From the NCBI GenBank assembly GCA_045538895.1, contig JAZQEH010000060.1, forward strand, positions 1 through 20,660: a stretch of 20,660 nt of DNA, given 5' to 3'. Made by a program: the position numbers and the translations under genes. The first letter of the stretch is position 1. Each line of letters begins with the position of its first letter. Positions 6,062-13,276 of the stretch are shown piece after piece. The notes below the pieces were generated by a model. That model was not told the DNA's origin. It worked only from the letters and a program-made list of their open reading frames with translations, and did no database searches. Source of the stretch: UMGS902 sp045538895 (lineage in GTDB: Bacteria > Bacillota > Clostridia > Oscillospirales > CAG-272).

Positions 6062-7381
6062 TTATTTCATTTCTCCAAACAAATCGTAGTCCAGCGCCTC
6101 GGTAATCTCCACCTCGACCATTCTGCCTGCACGGATTTTTTTAGGTGCGGTGAAGTAGATTTTACCGTCAACGTCGGGGGCATCGGCACGGCTGCGTCCG
6201 AAGTGCACACCCGAAACGGTGTCAAAGCCCTCGCAAAGCACCTGCAATTTCTTGCCCACCATTGAAGCAAGCTTCTTTTCCGAAACGGCAAGCTGCACAC
6301 GCATAAGCGTATCGTAGCGATCCTGCTTTGTCTGCTCGTCAACCTTATTGTCAAATTCTGCCGCCGCCGTTCCCTCCTCCTCGGAGTAGGTGAACGCACC
6401 GAAGCGGTCAAACTCCACTTCCTTGACGAACTCGCAAAGTGCGGTGAAATCCTCATCTGTTTCACCGGGGAAGCCGACTATCGCCGTTGTGCGAAGAGTG
6501 ATATCTGGAATTTCACGGCGGAGTCTTGCAATGCAGTCACGAATGGTTTTGCTGTCGCCATGGCGGTTCATTGCAGAGAGCATGTTGTCGCTGATGTGCT
6601 GCACAGGGATATCAGCATACTTGCATACACGGTCATTATCACGCATAACTGCGATAAGCTCATCAGTAATTTTATCGGGATAGAGGTAAAGCAGGCGAAT
6701 CCACGGGATTTCCGTTTCATCGCAAATTCTTTTAACAAGCTCGGCAAGCTTATACTCACCGTATATGTCAAGGCCGTAGCGTGAGGTGTCCTGTGCGATA
6801 AGGTTAAGCTCCTTAACGCCGATTTTCTCAAGCTCCTTTGCCTCGTTGACTATATCCTCAATTCTGCGTGAACGCATTTTGCCACGGATAAGCGGAATTG
6901 CACAATACGTACATTTATTGTCGCAGCCCTCCGCAACCTTTAAATAAGCGGTGTATTCGGGAGTTGTAAGCACTCTCTCGCCGCCGAGCGGAGAGCAGTT
7001 CTTGTCCTCAAAGGAGGTGTACTTTTCACCGTTTGCAACCGCCTTTACAGCCTCGGCTATCTTGTGATAGGAGCCTGTGCCAAGCACTGCATCAACCTCG
7101 GGCATTTCACTTAATATCTGCTCACGGTATCTCTCGGCAAGGCAGCCTGTTGCAATAATTCCCTTAAGACTGCGGTTTTTCTTAAGCCATGCTACGTCTA
7201 AAATATTTTCAATCGCTTCTTCCTTTGCGCTCTGGATAAAGCCGCAGGTGTTGACAACGATTATATCAGCCTCGGTTTCATCGGGGGTAATCTCGTATCC
7301 CGAATCGGCTAAAATCTTTAACATTACCTCGGTGTCAACCAGATTTTTGGAGCAACCGAGCGAAACAAATCCTATTTTCAT
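6062..7381 (-). CDS. rimO: Ribosomal protein S12 methylthiotransferase RimO
   Basis: A 439-residue radical-SAM methylthiotransferase that adds a methylthio group to an aspartate of ribosomal protein S12. The N-terminal UPF0004 domain carries the three cysteines of the second Fe-S cluster (C10 in LGCSKNLVDTE, C46 in NTCGF, C80 in TGCLAER). The radical-SAM cluster motif is C153-x3-C157-x2-C160 in GCDNKCTYC, and a TRAM domain closes the protein. 'SLGCSKNLVDTE' separates RimO from the related tRNA enzyme MiaB. The start at 7381 is set by homology (MKIGFVSLGC). No Shine-Dalgarno sequence is visible before it; the minus strand reads TTCCTCC instead, so initiation is unusual or coupled. It lies downstream of recX across a hairpin module. 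Confidence 0.94.
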   Translation of the reverse strand: MKIGFVSLGCSKNLVDTEVMLKILADSGYEITPDETEADIIVVNTCGFIQSAKEEAIENILDVAWLKKNRSLKGIIATGCLAERYREQILSEMPEVDAVLGTGSYHKIAEAVKAVANGEKYTSFEDKNCSPLGGERVLTTPEYTAYLKVAEGCDNKCTYCAIPLIRGKMRSRRIEDIVNEAKELEKIGVKELNLIAQDTSRYGLDIYGEYKLAELVKRICDETEIPWIRLLYLYPDKITDELIAVMRDNDRVCKYADIPVQHISDNMLSAMNRHGDSKTIRDCIARLRREIPDITLRTTAIVGFPGETDEDFTALCEFVKEVEFDRFGAFTYSEEEGTAAAEFDNKVDEQTKQDRYDTLMRVQLAVSEKKLASMVGKKLQVLCEGFDTVSGVHFGRSRADAPDVDGKIYFTAPKKIRAGRMVEVEITEALDYDLFGEMK

Positions 7382-7397
7382 ATAGCGGAGGAATAAA

Positions 7398-7452
7398 TGG
7401 GAAAACCTTTTTATAAAAAGTTTTTCCCATACCCTTTCCAAAAATTTTGATG
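7398..7452. repeat. Two-stem intergenic module, copy b
   Basis: An imperfect palindrome spans 7398-7429 (arms TGGGAAAA and TTTTTCCCA around a TTTTTATAAAAA core), followed by TTTCCAAAAATTTTGA (7435-7450). It fills the gap between the recX stop and the rimO start. The order of the two stems is the same as in copy c on the plus strand. Confidence 0.65.
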
Positions 7453-7454
7453 CT

Positions 7455-8024
7455 TTAGTACCCCTGTTTATACAGGGCTTTTTTTATTTCTTCTGCGGTG
7501 GGTGTTTTGCCTTTAAAGGTTTTTTCGAGAAATTTTTTTCTGTAAAGCAAAAAATCCTCATCGGTGTATTTTTCATCAATCACACGTGCAACGGCTGACG
7601 GAGAATAACCCTTTGCAAGGAGCATCGGGATAAGCTTTCGTCTGCCGATGTATCTTTTTTCAACAAGGTCACCAAGATAGCTTTCTATCTGCCAATCCTC
7701 GTCTATGTAGCCTTGTGCGGCGACAAAATCTGACGCATTTTTTGCACATTCATGTGAAAAACCTCTCACCCGAAGCTTTTCGTAAAGTCTTTTCTTTGAG
7801 CATTGCCCCGCGGTTATGATGCGAATGGCGGCACGCCTTGCGGCATAACGCTTTGCGGCATCAAGCAAAAGACTCTTGCACTCCTCGGTTACACTGCCCT
7901 TTCCGACACCCGAGGCAAGAAAATCATCGGCGGAAACAACAAGCGTATTTTTTACACCGTCTTCCTCAAAATAAATCTTGACTCCGTCGCCCGAGTCACA
8001 GCTTACAAACCTTGAAACAATCAC
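7455..8024 (-). CDS. recX: Regulatory protein RecX
   Basis: A 189-residue RecX family protein, which binds RecA and modulates its filaments. The all-helical repeats are visible: SKKRLYEKLRVRGFSHECAKNASDFVAAQGYIDEDW, then YLGDLVEKRYIGRRKLIPMLLAKGYSPSAVARVI, the classic 'G(Y/F)s..a..v...' three-helix units. The start codon is GTG at 8024-8022 and overlaps the recA stop (GTGA, 8021-8024), which indicates translational coupling and fixes the start. The N-terminal 50 residues are a beta-rich extension common in clostridial RecX. Confidence 0.9.
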   Translation of the reverse strand: MIVSRFVSCDSGDGVKIYFEEDGVKNTLVVSADDFLASGVGKGSVTEECKSLLLDAAKRYAARRAAIRIITAGQCSKKRLYEKLRVRGFSHECAKNASDFVAAQGYIDEDWQIESYLGDLVEKRYIGRRKLIPMLLAKGYSPSAVARVIDEKYTDEDFLLYRKKFLEKTFKGKTPTAEEIKKALYKQGY

Positions 8025-9124
8025 TCGTCAAGCTCAAATTCTCTTACGTCGAAATCGTCGTCAAGCTCAAAAGAGTTCTCGATTTCTTCGTCAAGAAGCT
8101 CGGGTTTAGCCGCTGCACGAACCTTTTCTTCGATTTCTGCGGCAATTTCGGGATGAGTTTCAAGGAACTTTTTAACATTGTCCTTGCCCTGACCGATTCT
8201 GTCCTCGCCGTAGGAGAACCATGAGCCGCTCTTCTTGATTATGCCGAGCTTTTCGCCAAGCTCGATAACCTCGCTGAGTCTTGAAATGCCCTTGCCAAAC
8301 AGAATATCAAACTCTGCAGTGCGGAACGGAGGAGCAACCTTGTTCTTTACAACCTTACACTTAACGTGATTGCCGTAAACCTCGCCGCCTGACTTCTTGA
8401 GTACCTCCTTTTTACGTACGTCAATACGCACGGAGGCATAATATTTAAGTGCGTTACCGCCACTTGTAACCTCGGGATTGCCGTACATTACGCCAACCTT
8501 GTCACGAAGCTGGTTGATAAACACAACTACACAGTTATTCTTTGCAACAACGCCCGAAAGCTTGCGCATTGCCTGCGACATGAGTCTTGCCTGAAGTCCC
8601 ACGTGCGAAGCACCCATGTCACCGTCAATTTCCTGACGTGGTACAAGCGCCGCAACAGAGTCTATAACGATAACGTCAATCGCACCGGAACGTGCAAGTG
8701 CCTCTGCAATGGAGAGTGCATCCTCGCCGCAGTCGGGCTGTGAAACAAGCAAATCGTTGATATTTACACCGAGCTTTTTAGCGTATCTTGGGTCAAGGGC
8801 ATGCTCGGCATCAATAAATGCCGCTTCTCCACCTGCCTTTTGTGCCTCGGCAATGATGTGGAGTGCAACTGTGGTTTTACCTGATGATTCGGGGCCGTAA
8901 ACCTCGACAATTCTGCCACGCGGAATACCGCCTACACCCAAAGCAAGGTCAAGCGAAATCGAGCCTGTAGAGATTGCGTCAACCTCCTCGTCGAGTCCCT
9001 CGCCGAGCTTCATGATAGCACCCTTGCCGTAGTCCTTGGAAATCTGTGAAAGGGCTGTATCAAGTGCCTTTTTCTTGTCAACTGTCTGCTCCTCTGCAGC
9101 AGTCTTTACCTTTTTTGTTGCCAT
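8021..9124 (-). CDS. recA: Recombinase RecA
   Basis: A 367-residue RecA, the ATP-dependent strand-exchange protein of homologous recombination and activator of LexA self-cleavage. Walker A is GPESSGKTT (residues 77-85), Walker B is VIVIDSVAAL, loop regions follow (MGASHVGLQARLMSQAMRKL and NQLRDKVGVMYGNPEVTSGGNALKYYASVR), and an acidic C-terminal tail ends the protein (EEIENSFELDDDFDVREFELDE). The length is slightly above the usual 345-355 because of an N-terminal Lys-rich extension and the tail. The ATG has GAGAGG 11 bases upstream. The gene heads recA-recX-rimO-pgsA. The 230-bp upstream gap is almost filled by repeat D. I could find no clear GAAC-N4-GTTC LexA box there, so SOS control is not evident. 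Confidence 0.97.
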   Translation of the reverse strand: MATKKVKTAAEEQTVDKKKALDTALSQISKDYGKGAIMKLGEGLDEEVDAISTGSISLDLALGVGGIPRGRIVEVYGPESSGKTTVALHIIAEAQKAGGEAAFIDAEHALDPRYAKKLGVNINDLLVSQPDCGEDALSIAEALARSGAIDVIVIDSVAALVPRQEIDGDMGASHVGLQARLMSQAMRKLSGVVAKNNCVVVFINQLRDKVGVMYGNPEVTSGGNALKYYASVRIDVRKKEVLKKSGGEVYGNHVKCKVVKNKVAPPFRTAEFDILFGKGISRLSEVIELGEKLGIIKKSGSWFSYGEDRIGQGKDNVKKFLETHPEIAAEIEEKVRAAAKPELLDEEIENSFELDDDFDVREFELDE

Positions 9125-9181
9125 AATGGAAAAACCTCTCTAAAAAATAATTTTTCCTCTTTTTTACTCTTTTTTATTATG

Positions 9182-9353
9182 TAAATTAATGTTTATATTG
9201 CCTCCCTTGCCTAAAGGGAGGGGGACCGCCTTGGCGGTGGAGGGATACGTAAAAACGTAGTAATAACAATAGTTTAGAACGTATCCCCCAGTCGCCGTTC
9301 GGCGACAGCCCCCTTTAGGCAAGGGGGCCTCTACTCCCCTAAACAATAATTTT
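9182..9353. repeat. MITE-like element, copy D, upstream of recA
   Basis: The ends TAAATTAATGTTTA (9182-9195) and CTCCCCTAAACAATAATTTT (9334-9353) are the family's terminal inverted repeats. The interior holds its own hairpins: CTCCCTTGCCTAAAGGGAG near 9202-9220, CCGCCTTGGCGG near 9226-9237, and GTCGCCGTTCGGCGAC at 9291-9306. A CAGTC-hairpin-GACAGC block is shared with copies A, B and E despite different stem sequence. It separates recA from the lipoprotein gene and probably holds or displaces the recA promoter. Confidence 0.75.
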
Positions 9354-9355
9354 TA

Positions 9356-9940
9356 TTAATACGTTGGGCTGTCGATGCGGTAATAATAACCGCTCTCCTC
9401 GGTGCCATAGCGGACAACTATCATTTCAATATCCTCATTTTTGCCCTCGGCAACCGTATGAATTTTAACAGTAACTCTGTCACTGCCGCCCTTGACTATC
9501 TGGAGCGTATTATAATCGAAAATGCGGTTCGGAAGCTCATATACGTCTGCATCTGCCTTTTGCATGAGTCCCATTTCGCCCTCTATGTAGCGTGCAGCCT
9601 CAACCGAAATTCCGCTTGAGGTGCCCTCAAATGCCGCCTGATAGAGTATCGTTGCATATTCGGGGGTGAACACCTTTTCCGTCGCTTCCTTTATTTCAAT
9701 TATCGAGTTAAGACCTTTTTCAAAGGTGTCACAGTAAAAATATCCGCCGTTTGCCTTTACGTCAGAATTGTTTTCGTCAATTCCGAAGCCCTCTCCGAAA
9801 TAGATTTCGTTTAGGCTCTGCGACGCTTCAACAAGCTCCGGCAATGCTGCTTTAACCTCGTCAACCGTGATTTTTGCACCGCATGAGCAAAGCAAAAGCG
9901 AAAGCAAAGCAAAGCAAATTAAAACTTTAAGCTTCTTCAT
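9356..9940 (-). CDS. Putative lipoprotein of unknown function
   Basis: A 194-residue predicted lipoprotein. It has a basic start (MKKLKV), a hydrophobic core (LICFALLSLLL) and a lipobox LCSC with the acylated cysteine at residue 20, so it should be exported and anchored to the outer face of the membrane. The mature part is acidic and of mixed alpha/beta character (ALPELVEASQSLNEIYFGEGFG near its start, a final beta-rich segment ending YYYRIDSPTY). I do not recognise the family. The chosen ATG lies 14 bases inside the end of gyrA, with GAGG upstream inside the gyrA coding sequence, so the two genes are overlapped and probably coupled. The next element downstream is repeat D. Confidence 0.75.
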   Translation of the reverse strand: MKKLKVLICFALLSLLLCSCGAKITVDEVKAALPELVEASQSLNEIYFGEGFGIDENNSDVKANGGYFYCDTFEKGLNSIIEIKEATEKVFTPEYATILYQAAFEGTSSGISVEAARYIEGEMGLMQKADADVYELPNRIFDYNTLQIVKGGSDRVTVKIHTVAEGKNEDIEMIVVRYGTEESGYYYRIDSPTY

Positions 9941-12434
9941 TTGCATTTTCCTCAACCGCCTGCACCGCTTCAAGCTCGTCATCGTCAGCCTTGGCAACCT
10001 TTGCAAAGTTTACTATCTTTGCACCCTCGTCAAGACGCATAACGATTACGCCGCCTGCGGTACGCGAATATGTGTTGATGCCGCTAACGGGGATACGGAT
10101 AATTGTACCCTCGTTTGTGATAAGCATAAGGTCATCACTCTCGTCAACCGTTGCAATAGAGGTGAGATATCCTGTTTTATCCGAAATCTTGTGTGCTGCA
10201 ACGCCCTTGCCGCCACGGTTCTTCATAAGGCGGAACTCATCAAACTCGGAGAGCTTACCGTAGCCGTTTTCGGTGATGGTCACAAGCTTTTTGCCCTCCT
10301 CAACGAGAGCTACACCGCAAACGTAGTCGTCATCCGAAACTCTGATACCGATTACGCCACGTGCGGTACGGCCCATGGCTCTTGCTTCGTTTTCGTCAAA
10401 GCGGACTGCGTTACCCTCATGAGTTGCAATAACAAGCTCGGTATCGCCCGTTGTGAGCTTAACAAATACAAGCTCGTCATTTTCGTCAAGCGAAAGTGCA
10501 ATCTTACCGCCCTTGCGGTGGTATGCGTACTCGGAAAGAAGCGTACGCTTGATAATACCACGCTTTGTTACCATGGTGAGGAACGCCTCGTCAACAAACT
10601 CGGCAACCTCAATCATTGCGGTAACTCTCTCGCCCTGCTCAATATCAAGCATATTTATGATGTTTGAACCCTTTGCAGTTCTTGAACCCTCGGGAATCTG
10701 GTATGCCTTGCGCATATGAACTCTGCCGCGGTTGGTAAAGAATAGTATGTGCGAATGGCTGTTTGTTACGATAACCTTTTCGATAAAGTCCTCTTCCTTT
10801 ACCGACTGTCCTATGATACCCTTGCCGCCACGGTGCTGTGCGGTGTAGGTGTCGGCAGGCAAACGCTTGATGTAGCCTGCGTTTGTAAGAGTAAGCACGC
10901 ATGCGTGACGCTCGATAAGATCCTCAAGATCGATTTCGTCCTCAGCCTCTACAATCACGGTACGGCGTTCATCGGCGAACTTCTCCTTGATTTCGGTAAG
11001 CTCTTCCTTAACGATGTTTCTTATCTTCTCCTCGGAGTCGAGAATGCCCTGAAGCTCCTCTGCTCTTTCGGTGAGGTATTTAAGTCTGTCCTCAATCTTC
11101 TGACGCTCCATGCCGCTAAGACGTCCTAAAGTCATCTCGACAATAGCCTGTGCCTGACGGTCGGAGAGCAGGAAACGCTCCATCAAAGCAGCCTTTGCCG
11201 CAGAAACAGACTCGCTCTTCTTGATAAGCTCGATTATCTCGTCGATGTGGTCAAGCGCAATCTTGTAGCCCTCGTAGATATGCTTTTCCGCAAGCGTTTT
11301 ATCAAGGTCAAACTTTGTGCGACGTGTAATAATTTCTTCCTGGAAAGAAATGTAGTTGCGGAGAATTTCCTTAAGAGTGAAAATCTTCGGCACACCGTTT
11401 TCAAGCGCAAGCATGTTTACGGAGAACGTGCTCTGAAGCTCGGAGAAACGGTAAAGCTGATTCAAAATTACCTGTGCATTTGCATCACGGCGGCAGTCAA
11501 CCACAATTCGCATACCTGCCTGACCGCTTTCGTCACGGATGTCGGTGATGCCCTCGATACGCTTATCGTTAACAAGGTCGGCTATGTTTTTAACAAGCTG
11601 TGACTTGTTTACCATGTAGGGAATCTCGGTGAAAATGATGGAGTTTTCCTCTTCATCAATTTCGGCAGTTGCACGTACTACCACACGTCCCTTACCCGTT
11701 TCGTATGCGTCACGGATACCCTTGGTACCGTAAATTGTTGCATATGTCGGAAAGTCGGGGCCCTTGATGTATTCAAGAAGCTCGTCAACCGTGATATCGG
11801 GGTTATCCATCATGGCAAGTGTGCCGTCGATAACCTCGCCGAGGTTATGTGTGGGGATATTGGTTGCCATACCAACTGCAATACCCACAGCACCGTTAAC
11901 AAGCAGATTGGGAAAACGGCTGGGGAGCACGGTAGGCTCCATACGTGTATTGTCAAAGTTAGGCATCATGTCGACAACGTCTTTTTCGATGTCGGTCATC
12001 ATTACGTCGGCAATTTTTGAAAGCTTTGCCTCTGTATAACGGTAAGCAGCGGCACCGTCGCCGTCTACGTTACCGAAGTTACCCTGTCCCTTGATAAGCG
12101 GATAGCGGTAGGAGAAAGGCTGCGCCATACGTACCATTGTGCCGTATACTGCAGCGTCACCGTGGGGATGATATCTACCAAGCACGTTACCTACTGTTGT
12201 AGCCGACTTACGGAAAGGCTTGTCAAAAGTGAGGTTGTCCTCATACATCGCATAGAGAATACGACGCTGACCGGGTTTCATACCGTCACGCACGTCGGGA
12301 AGCGCACGGGACGTGATAACGCTCATCGAATACTCGATAAATCCCTGACGTACCTGCTTTTCCATATTTATGGGTATTATTTTCTGGTCCGGAAATTCAA
12401 TTGATTCACTTAAAATCGTGTTCTTTTTAGCCAT
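9927..12434 (-). CDS. gyrA: DNA gyrase subunit A
   Basis: An 835-residue gyrase A subunit, which cuts and rejoins DNA in the A2B2 complex that introduces negative supercoils. The catalytic tyrosine is Y133 in AAAYRYTEAKL. The winged-helix region is GRYHPHGDAAVYGTMVRMAQ, where the E. coli S83 and D87 positions are A94 and G98. The C-terminal beta-pinwheel carries a GyrA box QHRGGKG (533-539), a one-residue variant of QRRGGKG, which supports GyrA rather than ParC, and the tail is acidic. The start is set by homology. No Shine-Dalgarno sequence is visible before the ATG, and a TATAAT lies only 12 bases upstream, so a leaderless or very short-leader message is possible. A nuclease-like gene and a repeat-rich gap separate it from gyrB. 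Confidence 0.96.
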   Translation of the reverse strand: MAKKNTILSESIEFPDQKIIPINMEKQVRQGFIEYSMSVITSRALPDVRDGMKPGQRRILYAMYEDNLTFDKPFRKSATTVGNVLGRYHPHGDAAVYGTMVRMAQPFSYRYPLIKGQGNFGNVDGDGAAAYRYTEAKLSKIADVMMTDIEKDVVDMMPNFDNTRMEPTVLPSRFPNLLVNGAVGIAVGMATNIPTHNLGEVIDGTLAMMDNPDITVDELLEYIKGPDFPTYATIYGTKGIRDAYETGKGRVVVRATAEIDEEENSIIFTEIPYMVNKSQLVKNIADLVNDKRIEGITDIRDESGQAGMRIVVDCRRDANAQVILNQLYRFSELQSTFSVNMLALENGVPKIFTLKEILRNYISFQEEIITRRTKFDLDKTLAEKHIYEGYKIALDHIDEIIELIKKSESVSAAKAALMERFLLSDRQAQAIVEMTLGRLSGMERQKIEDRLKYLTERAEELQGILDSEEKIRNIVKEELTEIKEKFADERRTVIVEAEDEIDLEDLIERHACVLTLTNAGYIKRLPADTYTAQHRGGKGIIGQSVKEEDFIEKVIVTNSHSHILFFTNRGRVHMRKAYQIPEGSRTAKGSNIINMLDIEQGERVTAMIEVAEFVDEAFLTMVTKRGIIKRTLLSEYAYHRKGGKIALSLDENDELVFVKLTTGDTELVIATHEGNAVRFDENEARAMGRTARGVIGIRVSDDDYVCGVALVEEGKKLVTITENGYGKLSEFDEFRLMKNRGGKGVAAHKISDKTGYLTSIATVDESDDLMLITNEGTIIRIPVSGINTYSRTAGGVIVMRLDEGAKIVNFAKVAKADDDELEAVQAVEENANEEA

Positions 12435-12450
12435 TTTAATTTTTTATTAT

Positions 12451-12503
12451 AGGAAAACTTTTTAAAAAAAGTTTTCCTAAAACCTTTCAAAAACTTTTGA
12501 AAA
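12451..12503. repeat. Two-stem intergenic module, copy c
   Basis: A perfect 28-base hairpin spans 12451-12478 (arm AGGAAAACTTTTT), followed by TTTCAAAA-a/c-TTTTGAAA (12485-12502). It lies between the DUF559 gene stop and gyrA, and its first base overlaps the TATAAT (12446-12451, minus strand) next to the gyrA start. Confidence 0.65.
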
Positions 12504-12505
12504 TG

Positions 12506-12853
12506 TTAGTATTTTATTTCTAAATGCTTTTCAATGTCTTCACATACACCTTTGAAATTATTGTGTAAATCTTTATTCCAATATCTTAAAACCTTTATAC
12601 CGAGGCTTTCTAAATATTTGTCCCTCAAAACATCATTTTCGCTTTCAAAATGCTGTGAACCGTCAAGTTCTATTACAGTTTTTTTATCGGCACAATAAAA
12701 ATCTACAATATAATTTCCAATAACCTTCTGGCGGTTTATTGTTACAGGTAATTTTTTAAAAAAATCATACCACAAATGCTTTTCTTCAGGTGTCATGTTT
12801 TTTCTTAGAGTTTTAGAATTACTCGTAAGTTTACGGTTTTTTGTTTTGTTCAT
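12506..12853 (-). CDS. DUF559 domain protein (Vsr-like PD-(D/E)XK nuclease fold)
   Basis: A 115-residue protein of the DUF559 family, related in fold to very-short-patch-repair endonucleases. The family signature is visible: MTPEEKHLWYDFFKK near the N-terminus, then NRQKVIGNYIVDFYCADKKTVIELDGSQH, with D51, E62 and D64 placed like PD-(D/E)XK catalytic residues. LESLGIKVLRYWNKDLHNN is the typical C-terminal strand and helix. Biochemical roles are largely unproven in this family. The gene is inserted between gyrB and gyrA, bounded by repeat E upstream and module c downstream. Its only ribosome-binding candidate, GGAAGG, comes from the edge of repeat E. Its low GC compared with gyrA/gyrB and these flanks suggest a late arrival (inference). 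Confidence 0.85.
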   Translation of the reverse strand: MNKTKNRKLTSNSKTLRKNMTPEEKHLWYDFFKKLPVTINRQKVIGNYIVDFYCADKKTVIELDGSQHFESENDVLRDKYLESLGIKVLRYWNKDLHNNFKGVCEDIEKHLEIKY

Positions 12854-12862
12854 TATATTTTT

Positions 12863-12993
12863 GCCTTCCCCCTTGGGGGAAGGTGATGCGTAGCATCGGA
12901 TGAGGGGTAGCCGTTTTCAAACGGCGTTATAATTGTTTTTTACAAACCCCTCATCAGTCAGCTCCGCTGACAGCTTCCCCCCAGGGGGAAGCC
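12863..12993. repeat. Palindromic element, copy E (related interior, no TIR seen)
   Basis: Hairpins TTCCCCC/GGGGGAA (12866-12881), GATGC-gta-GCATC (12884-12899), GCCGTTT/AAACGGC (12910-12925) and GTCAGC-tcc-GCTGAC (12957-12971) are enclosed by complementary segments GATGAGGGGT and ACCCCTCATC and by C/G-rich ends. The CAGTC-hairpin-GACAGC block is shared with copies A and B. The flanks lack the TAAATTATTGTTTAG ends, so this is a different subfamily or a truncated copy. Confidence 0.7.
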
Positions 12994-13014
12994 TATTATT
13001 TAAAAAACTATACT

Positions 13015-13129
13015 TTTTCCACATTATTCACATTTTTTACTGTGGAAAACTTTTATATGTGGAAATGTGGAAAACATATCCAATGTCATATGCGTAAAGC
13101 TTTTTAAATGTGTGTTAATATGTGGAAAG
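13015..13129. other. Second DnaA-box cluster, downstream of gyrB
   Basis: Four sites fit TTWTNCACA exactly: TTTTCCACA at 13015-13023 (+), directly abutted by TTATTCACA at 13024-13032 (+), then TTTTCCACA at 13041-13049 (-) and 13066-13074 (-). Two more differ at one base: ATTTCCACA at 13058-13066 (-) and CTTTCCACA at 13121-13129 (-). The sequence is AT-rich and non-coding. No DnaA-trio run is seen beside it. It could be a second origin half, a DnaA-titrating site, or an operator for the DUF559-gyrA transcript. The boxes are seen directly; the role is inference. Confidence 0.7.
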
Positions 13130-13139
13130 TCGAAAAATG

Positions 13140-13275
13140 CTTGTACAAAAAGTTTATACAGTAACTTTGTACAAGTATTTGCCGTGTTTTACCAAAACCA
13201 TCGGCTTTTAGCCGATGAGGCAAATACATAACGCGGCGGAACTGTTGCATATTTTCAGCAGGTAGACGGAGCCGC
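13140..13275. other. Run of nested inverted repeats between gyrB and the DnaA boxes
   Basis: Three consecutive structures are present. First, CTTGTACAAA (13140-13149) and TTTGTACAAG (13166-13175), each half itself containing palindromic TTGTACAA. Second, a three-way junction: outer 9-bp stem GTATTTGCC (13175-13183) / GGCAAATAC (13219-13227) enclosing GTTTT-acc-AAAAC (13186-13198) and CATCGGCT-ttt-AGCCGATG (13199-13217). Third, GCGGC (13233-13237) / GCCGC (13271-13275) around CTGTTG/CAGCAG, ending two bases from the gyrB stop codon. No open frame covers it. It may be a 3' UTR structure, a small RNA, or DNA-level replication signals. Confidence 0.6.
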
Positions 13276-13276
13276 A

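Noticed and set aside
9164..9346. A 60-codon minus-strand open frame before recA
   Set aside because: It lies within palindromic repeat D, has no ribosome site, and its product is a translation of hairpin arms.
12863..12993. tRNA-like cloverleaf in element E
   Set aside because: Four hairpins give a cloverleaf look, but there is no TTCGANNC T-loop, no CCA-compatible acceptor and no anticodon loop of 7; the parts match the palindromic repeat family.
13186..13227. Rho-independent terminator for gyrB
   Set aside because: The hairpin CATCGGCT/AGCCGATG is strong, but on the minus strand it is followed by GGTTTTGG without a uridine run, so it is described as a structured region instead.
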